NCBI GenBank assembly: GCA_021234155.1
Contig: JAJEKV010000041.1
Location: 1,102,209-1,166,208, forward strand
From: Isoetes taiwanensis
Lineage: Eukaryota > Streptophyta > Lycopodiopsida > Isoetales > Isoetaceae
Direction: 5' to 3'
Length of the DNA stretch: 64,000 nucleotides
Under the pieces are notes generated by a model, which saw only the letters and a list, made by a program, of their open reading frames with translations, had not been told where the DNA came from and did not search any database. A program made the position numbers and the translations under genes. The first letter of the stretch is position 1, and each line of letters opens with the position of its first letter. This document shows, in pieces, positions 46,626 through 58,555 of this stretch.

Positions 46626-49600
46626 GTATGTTTTTATTCGTCATTTATGTGCAAATTATTGTCTATCACAATTACTCGGTGTTTTTGGGTACGTGTATGT
46701 ATAAAGCTTGCATTGTCAGAAAAACAATGTACAATGCAATCAATGACATGTAATAGGTAAATAAGTATTGCAGCTATTTTTCACGGGTGGTTATAATTGA
46801 TAACGTTTGAATTTTTTTCCTTGAAGGTGGATGTTAGCAAGTTAGAGCATCAAATTCGAGAGAAACATGTAATGAAGAAGAATGCAGAGGATGACTGGAA
46901 GAAATACGGTAGTTCAACAATTCTTAAGAGCCACTAATCATTGCATTGGATCCTGGATGATTGTTCCAGAAATTGAATGCTTCAATAATATGATATCGCT
47001 TTATAGATCGTCCCCCATTCATCATAGGTTGAAAGCCAGCATATGAATGATATTTATGGGTCACTACAGCAGCCTTGATTGCTTTGTAACTGGGCTGTAA
47101 AATACTTTTAATAGGTATTTCTTAGTTCATCATATAGTTGAGAACCAAACGAACAAAGGCCTAGGAAATTGAGATTTGCTTTTGCACACATTGCAAATGA
47201 TATGTGATCCAAATCTAATTCCTCAAGCATGGACAGTAGAAGGAAGTGCGTGTTGGCACAATAATGTTGAATCATTTGCTAACCAATTGAAGTGAGGAGG
47301 ACTTATAAAAATGTACATACAACACTAACCTTGCATATACCACATCATATTCTGAAGAGATTAGAACTCAAGATCTAATGCTCGTCATGGTGGTGGACTA
47401 GTGGTTAGGTCAACGGGTTTGGTGCCTCCCCTTCCCCTAGGGCTGAACACCTATTACTAGTGGAAGAAGCGGGTGAGTGCAAGTCTCATCATGAGAGAGA
47501 GCGTGTGTGTGTGCACACGCGCTCGTGTGTGTAAGAAACAGTGAGATATCGTTTGGGCATGGTGCCTTTGTATGGCATAAAGCCTACTACTAACTAAATA
47601 TTGTAGGCTAAATCATATGGCATAAAACCTACTAACTAATTACTGTAGGCTAAATCAACTCTAGTAAATTAGTTCTACTATAGAATGTAATTAAGATGGG
47701 CTAAATCATATGGCATAAAACCTACTAATTAATTACTGCAGACTAAACCAAATTTAGTAAATCCGTTCTACTTTAGGATATAATAAACATAACTGACTAT
47801 GCATTTGAATAAAATTGTTCATTTTAGTGTTTAAGGTACAAAGATAATTATGATGGACTTGAACCCAATTCTACTCTGCTTTATTTTTTAAATAACTTTG
47901 TCACAAATTTAAAATTTAGACTGCTAATACTAATAACAAAATGCAGAGGAACTTAGGGCCAAACAAATTTATAAATTAAACAAAGCAGAAGAAGAACTGA
48001 GGTATGTTCTCTACCAAATGTGTTGCACACAACATTATTATAAGATATACATCCATTTATCTACATGGTTTTGAAATTACTTTATCGCGTCGTCATAGCA
48101 CTAAGGAGTTCATGTAAATTTATTAAGAAGAAATGAATTTTGAGAGAGTTAATGAGTTTATTTAACTTTATTAAATTTAATAGAAATGAATTTTGAAGGA
48201 GTTAATGAGTACATTTCAGAAGAATACATATCACATCTTCCGATCTATATCTTAATAATGATTATGAAAAAATAACAGATTATTATAGGCCGAGACATTA
48301 TATAGCGCTTTTGGATCTTGTGCGGGGCATGTCCATCATTTGTCAACATCTGGAGAACAACAAGTTGAATTGATTAAATCTTCGCCAAAGATAGACAAAT
48401 AGATTAAGAGAGACAATTTTAATGGAGACTACCAAGAGCCATGGATGATAGAGAACACGGGCATAGAAGCCCACAATAAAACTAGGGGACAAGGTCCCGC
48501 TACAGTATATGAAGTAAAATAAAATAAAACAAAAAAAAATCGAACAAACGAACGAGGAAGAAGGCAAGGCTATACATAACTAGTCTAAGGACTAGAAGGC
48601 CAATGATCTCGAATTATAGCATGCCTTCTCGGTAAACTGCCCAATTCATTAGAGCAAAAGTGGAGTGAGGTCTTCATGAATTGAAAAATTAGTGCCCTTT
48701 GGATGATTACCGTCTCGAAAGACATGCAACCGAGAAAGTGTGTCTCTAAAGCAAAAAGAATCAGCTGTTTTAATGACAAGGCAAATTTCTATAGGGTTTT
48801 TGAAGATGTGATTCAATCGTCCCAGATCCTGAAGCTAGAAAAGGTGTTGTCATCCATAGAGACTATGGATAAACAGAGGATAATAATATTGAGAAATAGC
48901 AGGAGTGTAATAAAGAGAATAATCTATTGGGTGCAAGAAGAGTTCTATATCTAATGGTGTATAGTGAGCTTGATTATATAGCAGCATTGAGTGCATGGTG
49001 TCGTGACACCAAGTGTATATACATACACGAATGTAGTATTGGATGAGTTGAAATGCATTCAATTTGTATTTTTAGTTGTAAATCTCAGGTATAGAGAATG
49101 ATAAGCTTATGCTCTCTGGGCATATATGATAACAAAAAACATTCTCCCAGGAAGAATCATGCATTGTCAAATTATTAAAAGTAGACTTCAATCAGATGAG
49201 GGTATGTCTGTGGAAATATAACGATTGCAAGGAAGTTCTTCAAAAACTTATTGAACAAAGGCTTAGGGTATAATTCTGGTAAGGGACTCGCAAAGAACAC
49301 AGAAACCAACTAATATAGATGCAATAGATAGATTTGATCAAATGCGATATGACTAAATAGCTTAAAACAACTTGAATGGTGAGGAAATCGGCCTACTACC
49401 AGCTAATCCTGAAAATACCTTGACGAATTAAACAGGACAATGACATTGATCCACCGTTAGAAGATCCTAAAAACATGTGTACCTGGTGTTGTGACAAGAA
49501 GCAGATGGCATATGTAGGTCGAACAGGAAAAACCTTTGGTACTGCATTTGAACAACAAACCCAACATAAGGTCCGATCTGAAAATTATAACTGCATGCTG

Positions 49601-52600
49601 AACATCAACGATGAAAGTTTTTAGAAGAAAGAAAAAATGAAAGAATGATTATTATCGTCCACTGAGACCCAGGGAATTTGTGTAAGAAAAAGATGTCTAG
49701 ACCTGGAAACTTCGCAAATCATCCTTGCAAAAACTGAAAATAGTTCTTCGCTTGTGGATCTGCATGGCTCAGAAAACTGATCTTAGCACTAAAAAGTTGT
49801 AAGTCATTAGTGAATCAGCAACACTCGAATGGGTGCATTGATGATAAGCAAAATCCAATGCTTGTACCTGCTGATGGATAAAATAAAACTAATTAGTGCC
49901 ATAGCGAGAACGGACCAATCATTTGTGCAACATAAAATAGAAACTTGTGTTTACCAATTGGATTTCGCATGTCTAGGTTCTTCAACATCAATTATGCACC
50001 CAATGTGCATAGGGATTAAGGTAATAAAACCATACCTGAAAACGTGAAAAGTATAATCTACCAAATAAGAATATCATCTAAGGAAAAGAACGGTGTCGTG
50101 CGAAGAAATAAACAAGGGAGGAAGGAAAACAAGGGACAACGAAAAAATGCTGTTGTAAGAAGATGCCAATAAGTGATCAAATGAAAGAATATCAAATATA
50201 TAGATGGCTCGTCCCTCCCTACGATGCCAAATCCGATGGCTCAGATTGATGCCATTATTGCAAGATATATTCAACATAAAGAGCCGCTTCAAGCACCAAG
50301 TTGTTTTGACATAGCTCAATAAGATGGATTACAACTAAATCATGCGATACTTTTGAGCATTTTAAACGCATGTGCCAACATTAGATCAATAGAACAAGAC
50401 AAGAAATTTCACTGCGATGTTATTGAATATAATCAATGTTTCAATTCAAAGTTGGTATGTGAGATGATAGAGATGCACACTAGATGTGGAAATCTTGTGG
50501 AGGCATGCAAAATATTTGATGCATCCCTAAATGCCAACATAATGTCATGAAATGCTATGCTTTCTGGATATGTTTCATGGAGAAGCTTATGGTCTCTATT
50601 TTGCAAAAATGCAGAGAAGGGAGTCAAATCAGATGGGATCATATTTTTAAGCATTCTGCAAGTATATGGTAGGATATGTGCAATAGAGCATGGGCAGAAG
50701 CGTCGATGATAATATTATGGAATGTGGCCATCAATTTGAGCGTAGGATGGGGAGTGCATTGTTGATATATATGTGAAATGTGATAATTTAGTTGAGGGAC
50801 AAAAGATCGTTACTAATATGGTTAATTACGATGTCATAGCCTGGAGTTTAACTATTGCTGGATATTGTCACCATGGAAAGGATCATTTAGCACTATAATG
50901 TTTTTACAAAAAGTTATAAGATGGCATTAATTCTGACATAGTCTTAAATGCTTGCACCTCTGCAAAGAGGATACAACAATAAAGACACATTCATGCACAA
51001 TTTATCAAAACTCGAATTTACTTCTAGTCAATCTTGGGACATCATCACTAGTATGTATGTTATTGTAGGAGTCCAGAAGTGGTGAATGTCTATAAGAATA
51101 TTTTGACGAAAAGGAAAGGGAAATATAAAGCCAAAAATTCTCGTCATGGAGTGCACTCCTTGCAGGCTATGTGGAACGTGGTGAAGCTAGTTAGCTCTTG
51201 ATTATTTCAAAAGATGGAACATGAAGGCATTGGACCAAATGAAGTGAACGTTTCCATTGTCTTGAGAGCGCGTGCAAGCATTGGTGCACTAGAGCAGGGA
51301 AGAATCCTATTTTAGCATGCTATTGAGAATAAAATTCAAAGTTCCGAACTTTGGAAAATATACTTATTGATACAGATGCTAAATGTGGAAGCCTAGAGAA
51401 ATCACATTCTATAATGTAATGTAATGTAATATATTCATCGTCTCATGGAGATCCAACGGTCTAGGAGACAAAACACAATAACAAGACAAGGTGCCCCAAA
51501 AATAAGCTACATATTAATTCACCTTTGTAAGGATACTTCAGAAAGTTGTAACATCTACAAAAGGAAAGATGCAAGTAATTCTGAGGGTAGATGAAACGTT
51601 GTATATACATTTTGAGGAACAATTCTTTTAATCCATGACGATCTCTAATTGCCACATATGCTTTAGAAATGATCAGAAAATGGTGTTCATCTTCGAGTTC
51701 ATGTGATTTGCAAACTTCATTTGTTCTCTGAGCCCTGGGGATTTGATGCCATTGGCCACACTCAATTTGCAGGTGATGGGAACTAACCCTCATCTGACAA
51801 ATAAAGTGTTAGCATGCTCTAGATAAATGATCAAGAAGATATTATTGCACTGTGTAAGTAGCCATAAGATTAGTTTCTCAATTATAGAATTTAATTTTCC
51901 TTTGTGCATCTATCTATAGTTTATCATGATGACTCTCATTCTGACCCAATCCCCGATCTCTTCTGATTTTATAGGTATATCTACCATTGAGATAAACTGA
52001 CAGTTCAACTATGCAAATCCTTTATGATATCAACCATTATCACGACTTACTTCTATACATTTATATGGCAATATCCGACATTAGGGACTGAATGCTAAGC
52101 ACATAGCTAATCAATAGGTAAAGAGCCTCTCCCTATAAGGGCAACATTCTGCTTCTGCTCGCAACATTGGATATGACATTTGGAGTTTAACTTCAACCTC
52201 ATCCATCAAAAAACATTTTCGAACTGATTCAATATCCTCTTAGAGCCCTGGGATCCCAAACTTGGCATCCGTACAAAATTACAGGTTGTACCAGTGCCTT
52301 ATATAAATGTAAGCGCATGGTCCAATTCTACAATTGAGTTTTATGACATTGCTTGCATTCCAAACAAAGCTCTCCTTCCAGCAATTACCTGTTTATCTAC
52401 TGCCACATTCCATATACAACTATATGGTATCTCCAAGCCCAAATATATGTAATCATCTATTTGTTCCACAGCTTGCCCCCATAATATATACTTGCAGAAA
52501 CTTTTTAATCCATCTAAATGTTTTTGCAAGCACGTCGTTGTTCATGCAATAAGAACAATATTGCCAACATAGAGCAGGAGCTTCTTTTATGGTATAGTAT

Positions 52601-55600
52601 CAAAAGCCCTACAAAAATTATCAAAACATGCATAACTGGCTTTATCTTTTCCTTTACAATTTTCTATAAGAGCTCACGTGGTCACCAAATGTCCAATAAT
52701 AGAATCTCCATGATGGAAACACGCTTGCGCACTTGCTTTGAGCTTAATAGTTCCTAGCCATTATGACCATTTTTTCTCCACTACTATTTCAAATAATTTT
52801 GCCATTATTATTGTGCGATAATTATTTGAAATGAATCAGTTATTTTCCTAACTAAATGATCCCCATCCCATTTAAGCAATTCGGCTTTAAGCCCTAATGT
52901 AGTTGCAGCTTTACCATTTGCATTCTGTATTGAGACATTACAGGAGCAAGATCTTGTGTCATAGAATATGTATTTATTGCAGGATATGCTTACTATGTAC
53001 TTACCTCTAGAATGCTTTAAAAAGCAACAAGAAGCATGGAGGTTTTTATACTTGCAGCAGTTGCACATGGTAATCTAAATCGATAAGACAATATCTGGGG
53101 TATAAAACCAACCAATTCTCGTTACAGATGCATGACTAATATTTTGGATCATGTGGGGCATCTCATTGAAGCAAGATAATTAGGTCTTTCCAATATTGGG
53201 ACTGATGTGAAAGGATAGATTTCGTTATTTAATGCTTGTAAAATGCATAGGGCTGCTTTGAACGGATTCTTCATTTGGATCTACATGGTACTGTGAATCA
53301 TATGATCATGATAAGTATCTATTCTAGTGCTCATATCTTGTAAAGTTAGAAGCTACCAGATAATGCAACAATACAATGTACATCACTACGTAGTTTCTAC
53401 TAAATGATAACAAATTTCCTGGTGTGGAAACTTCTCACTGGTAGTGTAAATCATCATGTACCAAATTATTACCTTTACATTCTACAAAGAGGACAAACAT
53501 GTGATGCATCAGCATCTTGCTCCTTCAATTTAAAATTTGAACGACTACTTATGAGATGTTTGTTCATTTGGAAGAACTAGAATTATTGAATTTTTTTTAT
53601 ATCCACGGAGATGAAAGATCTATAGGACTCAAATATATGGATGCAATAAGCGCATTACTAGTTAGAATTAAAGATGACTCGAAGTGTTTTCGAGGGAACA
53701 ATCCTAATAGTCATGAGCCTACTAAGGAATATAAAACTGCCTAGCCTTGGCGTCTTTGTTCAAGCAATTGCGTACATTTCTAGACACCTCCACTATATGT
53801 AAGATGCTAATGCAACTACTTCAGTGTCTATAGAAGCACATATAGCAATTGACATAGGACCAAGAAAGCTGCATATGTCTGTCTGATATTCATAAATGTT
53901 GGATAAATCTGGAGTGATATTGTTCATCTTTTAGAGTTCTTATCCTTCCTAATAGGTGCAATGCTTTGGCGTCTTTTCATAGTCAGGTGTACTAATATAT
54001 ATATGTGTAGTCCATGGATCAATGTAGAGTTAATTTGGTCCATGTAATGAGCAGTATTTAGCTTTTCCATGCTACGCGCATCCCAAATCTTGTCCAAGAA
54101 ATAAGTATTCACGTATTGCTCCAATCGAGTGAGGTATTCATTATAATTCTCTTGCATACGTAGATGTTCCAAAACAATCCACTTTGATAGCTAAATTTGA
54201 CATTTCTCCTTCCAGCAACTGTTATTGACCCATAGCAAGTGTGTACGTCTAAGTGTGACAGATGTGTCCCCCCATATTTACCATCTTTCAACAATAAAGT
54301 ACATGGCATTCTATTCCTGTCTATTGATTTGGGAGAAACTTTGCCTTCTATAGGAGGATGTGATATGAAACAATAGTCTTGACCCTAGTGCATAGAATTC
54401 AAAAAGATTTTTCAACCAATCTTCCCATGTGACAGATGTTATCATAGGGCCCCACACCTGGATCTACTAGTACACGCAACAATAAAGCTATCAATCTAAT
54501 GTAGATCCGTAGCAAGTTGAACGGCTAGAACCTTTTAACCTAACGAAGATATAATCTTAGATATGTCACTGGAATGAATGTAAAGTTAACATCGGATATA
54601 ATTAGATATGGCGTCAGAATGAAGAATAAAATGTGAGAGTTAGGAAAAAAATAAAGCTCTTACTATGGCAGCCAAATATAAAAAGGAGGCGACATTTTGA
54701 AGAGCACATGGGATCTTAGAGATGGAAAATGAAGCAAGCAACAAGTAATCCCCATATTCTGCTCCAAAACTCTCATGGGTTATATGTGAATTCCTCCAAA
54801 CCTATTCACAAAACTCTTGTGTTATTTTTATCTACACAATTGAACATTCTAAAATTCTCCAGCAATTTCCAACACTAAACAAAAGAATACTACGTATAAA
54901 ACAATCGATCTATTTTAAACACGTGTCATCATACCAATAGAATAGCTTGACCTATTATCGTTATATCATTAGTTAGTTAGCTAGTACTATTAGTTTCAAT
55001 ATCCTATTGGCAGCATCCTTTTTAGGACATAATACGACTCATTCTCAGACGCACACACACTTAAACTCACCGACTTCATTCTCAACACACATTAAACATG
55101 ATGAGATTATAATAAGCATTAAAGATAAATTTTTTAAATTATATATAAGATTGATTATCATATTAAAAGGTTACTTTATTTTTTCTGTATAAAGTTAAGA
55201 ACTGAACTAAATTGAATTGAATGATTTTTATCATCCAAGGAGACCAATCAGCCCATGGCAGCAGACATATTACTATCCGAATTAAAAGACCCCCGCCCCG
55301 AAGTGTTTTCGAGAAAAAAATTAGAAAGAATAAGAATGATGACAAGTCAAAAAAAACCACGCCATGAAATATATACATATTAAGTGAGTGTCTGAGGATA
55401 TAGCTTGCATATCCATGACGTCATCAGGGAACATTTTAAGGGACCTATAATTTTGTATAAGTATAATGAATTGGCCATTCCTTGTAAAATATGCCCCCAA
55501 AAGTGTAGCCTGAACTGACCATTTTTCCTATTTTTTTCTAATGTGGCTGCAACCCAATTGGCGATCTTTGAACCAAATATCTAATAATGTGTAGCTCAAA

Positions 55601-57264
55601 TGGCGCTAGATTCTTATTAAATATAGAGCTAGTTGCCCAAATATAAAGAAGTCGCTACCCTATATAAATGTATTTAAGTTACATGTCGTATGAATTTGAA
55701 TTCATACCCCATGTATTTCAATAATGCACATATTGTTGGTAGGGAGAATCGAAAATCGAATGCTGGAGTCTTCGTAAAGAGGATTGAAAAGTGCCTTGAC
55801 ATTCGATTTTCCAAAAGAGCAGGATTATTCTTAGTTGATAGATATATTTACGAATAAAAATTTCTAATAATGTTAGCCCCCCCATAAGTGACGAATTTAT
55901 GAGGGGGCCTCTTAATGAGTTAAGATTTGGCGAACCTAAGGCATTACAGGATTTGGCCAAGTGGCCTAAATGGCCATTCCATAAGTATATCTAGTTCTCA
56001 CTTGGGACTAAATTGGCCCCAAAGTCAATACCATTCCAATTAGCAAACATCTAATTGGCCATTCTAATGTCGTAATAGGCAATAAAGTGCCACAAAATGG
56101 CAAATCTGTAGGTAGCCCATAGGTAAGGCATCCTACTCAAGCTGTCCGTCCTTTAATTTGTGGCCAAATGGCCCGCCGGGGCCACTATAATTTTCGTTGG
56201 ACGTCATGAAGGTATGATCCCAAAGAATCATAATCGGGGCGGCTCAATATCACATATATAAATCCGGCCCAGTCCGACTCAACTCAAAGATAATGTGTCC
56301 GAATTAGATCATATGTCGGGCAGCTCTGAAGAGTGTGACATTAATCAAGAAGCTCCCCACTTGGCGGCAAAAGACCGACAAAGCCCTCATTATATATACA
56401 AGCTCTTGGTTTACAAATCAATGCCTAATAGCATCTTGGTTCCACATGATTAGGAATCAACGAATAGCACAAAACGACTTGAACTAGAGGAGTTAAAACA
56501 ACAAGATAAAGGAAACAGAAAAGATGGAAGAAGTCAAAGGATCGAGAGTATAATGACGCAGGTTTTACCTTTTCATGCCATTTTGTACAATAGTTGGAGG
56601 AATAATTCCATGTGACCATCTTCAATAAGATTGATAAAAATTTAGGTCTTGACAAAGTCAATGCCTTACAATAGACAATTTTTAATGTGGCATATTAATA
56701 GAAGATGGGTCTAAATACAATGCAGAACTATTGGTTATAAAACTTTTCGACAAACCTTTTTTCCAACATCTCAGATAAAACAACAAGATCAAGAGCCAAT
56801 AAGAGGAGCAGAAAATAGAAGCGCATGTGACAATGAAAGATTTTTACAATTACAAGCATTGCATTTGAAGAAACAAAATGAATTAGAAGCAAACTTGGAG
56901 TATGAACAACAGCGTCTAAATGCTATTTTGCGGTTAAGAGAAAGAAATAATGAGGTGATGAATTCTTGTCTTTCCATGACTACGCACTTGTGTTGAATGT
57001 GTGGGACATCCTTGTCATCTAACCTTTGTATTAATGAAGATTGAAAGCAAACGCCGTGAAGAGAGGGTTGAATTGAAGAATGAATATTGGGATGCTAGTC
57101 AGAAGAAAGCAGAAAGGTTTCTCCTCTTATTTTTAGGTTCTTCAAGTTATGTTGTTAAGCATATAACTAGGTTCTTTTGCAGAGAAAAGAAAATGCATGA
57201 AGAAGAACACAAATACGAAATTCCTCGAGTTTTCTTTGATCAATTTGGCACCACTAGCAGATAA
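46506..57264 (+). CDS. RIB43A: RIB43A-like ciliary microtubule protein (spliced, partly resolved)
   Basis: Six exons were read: 46506-46625, 46827-46908, 47947-48001, 56775-56954, 57040-57116 and 57183-57264, giving about 197 residues. Family marks are the N-terminal ARIFDPKAETSVDVSKLE (RIB43A proteins have RIFN.R..TIGVDVEAL), Glu/Lys/Arg-rich coiled-coil stretches (LKKQNELEANLEYEQQRL, RLRERNN), and the C-terminus RVFFDQFGTTSR (family: Y/F..QFNTSSR). RIB43A proteins line the inside of axonemal doublet microtubules, so in a plant this gene would serve swimming sperm. Full-length members have about 380 residues. The missing middle (with the GED-type motif) must lie in the 8.77-kb intron, because exons 3 and 4 do not join in phase. 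That intron holds a PPR pseudogene and several LINE pieces. Whether the gene is intact is open. Confidence 0.75.
46827..46908 (+). CDS. RIB43A: RIB43A-like exon 2
   Basis: Acceptor TTTTTTTCCTTGAAG, donor GTAGTT. Encodes VDVSKLEHQIREKHVMKKNA and DDWKKY, matching the family's VDVEAL..QV.E segment. Leaves one base for the next exon. Confidence 0.7.
47395..47490 (+). repeat. tRNA-like sequence in intron 2, possible SINE head
   Basis: GACTAGTGGTTAGGTCAACG resembles an A box and GGGTGAGTGCAAGTCTC a decayed B box. A GT-rich stretch follows. Weak evidence only. Confidence 0.3.
47575..47770. repeat. irregular repeats in intron 2
   Basis: TGGCATAAA(G/A)CCTACTA...TAATTACTG(T/C)AG(G/A)CTAAA recurs three times, starting near 47573, 47619 and 47710. 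Confidence 0.75.
47947..48001 (+). CDS. RIB43A: RIB43A-like exon 3
   Basis: Acceptor AACAAAATGCAG, donor GTATGT. With the base left by exon 2 it encodes EELRAKQIYKLNKAEEEL, a charged coiled-coil piece. Two bases are left over, which does not fit exon 4 (phase 0), so at least one exon is missing between them. Confidence 0.65.
48002..49648. other. start of the large RIB43A-like intron
   Basis: AT-rich. I looked here for the missing middle exon of RIB43A and found none I can support. Confidence 0.4.
49649..49671 (-). mobile_element. LINE 3' core, degenerate tail
   Basis: Minus strand GGGTCTCAGTGGACGATAAT followed by AATCATTC. Matches the shared core, but the pentanucleotide tail is not clear. 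Confidence 0.5.
50330..53745 (+). pseudogene. PPR protein pseudogene, split by a LINE
   Basis: PPR motifs of the PLS type run across the block in changing frames. They include ILNACANIRSIEQDKKFHCD, CGNLVEACKIFDASLNANIM, NAMLSGYV, IAWSLTIAGYCHHGKDHLAL, SWSALLAGYVERGEAS and KCGSLEKSHSI up to about 51410. After the inserted LINE come GIKPTNSRYRCMTNILDHVG, HLIEA, LFNACKMHR (about 53090-53260) and an E+-like FYIHGDERS at 53580. Such proteins bind organelle transcripts and specify C-to-U or U-to-C editing. Many stops and frameshifts and the absence of introns show a dead copy, perhaps an old retrocopy or a decayed intronless gene. It lies in the same orientation as the host RIB43A-like gene, within its intron. 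Confidence 0.75.
51412..53065 (-). mobile_element. LINE inserted in the PPR pseudogene, TTACA tail
   Basis: On the minus strand: GKAATTLGLKAELLKWDGDH near 52900 (start of the RT region), a YIYLGLEIPYSC segment (52341-52529), an EDEHHFLI C-terminal segment (51461-51793), the shared 3' core (51432-51459) and a TTACA tail (51412-51431). PPR sequence stops at the tail (..AAATCACATTCTAT) and resumes near 53065. All frames are broken, so it is an old insertion but younger than the PPR copy. The 5' end is approximate. Confidence 0.7.
53746..55205. other. intronic sequence, unassigned
   Basis: Two overlapping minus-strand frames (53924-54172 and 54109-54309) have no recognisable domain. No exon of the host gene was found. 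Confidence 0.35.
55206..55259 (-). mobile_element. LINE 3' end: core plus TTCAA tail
   Basis: Minus strand CCATGGGCTGATTGGTCTCC then TTGGATGATAAAAATCATTC and TTCAATTCAATT. Another copy of the shared 3' core, in the RIB43A-like intron. Confidence 0.65.
55260..56774. other. end of the large RIB43A-like intron
   Basis: Less AT-rich around 55.9-56.4 kb. No exon or element recognised. Confidence 0.35.
56775..56954 (+). CDS. RIB43A: RIB43A-like exon 4 (numbering of found exons)
   Basis: Acceptor TTTTTTCCAACATCTCAG, donor GTGATG, 60 codons in phase 0 without a stop. It includes QLQALHLKKQNELEANLEYE and RLNAILRLRERNNE, a coiled-coil region aligned with the latter half of RIB43A proteins. Confidence 0.75.
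57040..57116 (+). CDS. RIB43A: RIB43A-like exon 5
   Basis: Acceptor GTATTAATGAAG, donor GTTTCT. Encodes IESKRREERVELKNEYWDAS and QKKAE, leaving two bases. The intron before it is 85 nt and the one after it 66 nt. Confidence 0.75.
57183..57264 (+). CDS. RIB43A: RIB43A-like terminal exon
   Basis: Acceptor GGTTCTTTTGCAG. Joins in phase and encodes EKKMHEEEHKYEIPRVFFDQ then FGTTSR and TAA. The Phe-rich QF.T.SR ending is the family's diagnostic C-terminus. Confidence 0.8.
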
Positions 57265-57455
57265 TTACTGATGGCAACTCTTGTTTACATTGTAATCAAT
57301 GTCCTTCATCTTAAAGAAAGAGAATATGAGCAAAGTATCACCATGATTTTTTTGTATGTCCTTCAAAAAAAAAAAAAAGATTTATTTGTAGAAACAAGCA
57401 TCCAACATATAAATACTATTGTGATGTTATTACGCATTTTTTTTCTTTGTTGAGA

Positions 57456-57739
57456 TGTTATGCAATACATTGAGTACATTAGATACATTGCCGCAATACA
57501 ATAGAGAGCATTTATATACATTAGAGTACATCACGTACATCTCTGGCTGTTGGCCTTCTGTTTCTGGTTGTTCGCCTTTCAGTGCCCTTTATTCCTTGTA
57601 CTTATTATTATATGTAATAAAGAGAACGATGAGATTGTTCCCATTCTATTCCTTTTGTGTCTCTTCTATTCTTGCTTCCGTTTTAGCTCACTGTGTGATG
57701 CAGGTTTATATCAACCCATAGCTGATACATTTTCCAACA
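57456..57739 (+). repeat. copia-type 5' LTR
   Basis: A 284-bp LTR from TGTTATGCAATAC to TTTTCCAACA, with an AATAAAG polyadenylation-like signal at about 57617. It abuts a primer-binding site. It lies about 190 bp past the RIB43A-like stop codon, so it may supply that gene's transcript end. Confidence 0.65.
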
Positions 57740-57752
57740 TGGTATCAGAACC
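57740..57752 (+). other. primer-binding site of the copia-like element
   Basis: TGGTATCAGAACC matches the initiator Met-tRNA 3' end except at one base and directly follows the LTR's CA end. Confidence 0.75.
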
Positions 57753-58555
57753 TATTGGCATGTGAAGGGAGGTTTGACACAAATTGGGGAGAACAATTCT
57801 GGAAAATTATCCGAGCAGGAGGAGGTCATGGAGACAAGATTTGTATCAACAATTCTGAAGCCACCTGTATTTGATGGCAAAGGGTTTCAAGCTGGAAGAA
57901 ATTCATGAAATTATAATCTAATGGCAGAGGATGTCTAGGATATAGTGGATGGGTCTAAAACCAAACCAGATAATGCCATGACAGTTGCTCAAATCAAGCT
58001 TCAAAAGGATTGGTAGCGCCATGATAATAGAAAAATGACTTGCATATGTATGTGTCTTTCCAGAGCCATAGTTATACAAGGAGATGTGAATCAGGGCAGC
58101 TGCTAATTTTTTGACAACTCAAAATAATCTTCTATGGGATGACGCACTCTCTAAGCTTTTTCAAAAGGAGATGCGCATGAAAGACAAAGTGGAGGATTCC
58201 AAAGTCATCACAAGTCGTGCTTGTACGAGAGAAGTATCACAAACAATCAGATGGAAAGATGCAAGGATCACATCCCAAGAAAGATTTTGACAAGAAAGGG
58301 CAATGCCAAAAGTGTTTTCAGTATGGCCACTATGCAGTTGATTGTCTCCAGAAAGAGAACAAATCAGAAAATGCACAACTAGTTGAGGCACAAGTGATCA
58401 AAGGCAAAGCTTCTCTTATTATCCAGTCAGACCTGAGTCCCAAGAATTAAGGGGAGGCTTCCCTTGTGGAAACAATAGTATGTACTGCTGCTAGAAAGAA
58501 AGTTCTTACATATGCCAGTGATGCTGAAGGATAGGGATCTATTCTCAAAAATATA
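57753..58555 (+). pseudogene. copia-like gag remnant
   Basis: After the primer-binding site, decayed gag sequence reads on the + strand. The typical W-x-I-V-x-G motif survives with Trp mutated to stop (EDV*DIVDG near 57935). A zinc knuckle CQKCFQYGHYAVDC at 58304-58345 keeps the C-x2-C-x4-H-x4-C spacing. Gag packages element RNA. The sequence is then cut off by another LTR starting near 58556. Protease, integrase and RT are not seen, and no matching 3' LTR was found. Confidence 0.75.

Noticed and set aside
48508-48545. A LINE tail (TAAAATAAAATAAAAC)
   Set aside because: The sequence next to it does not match the core.
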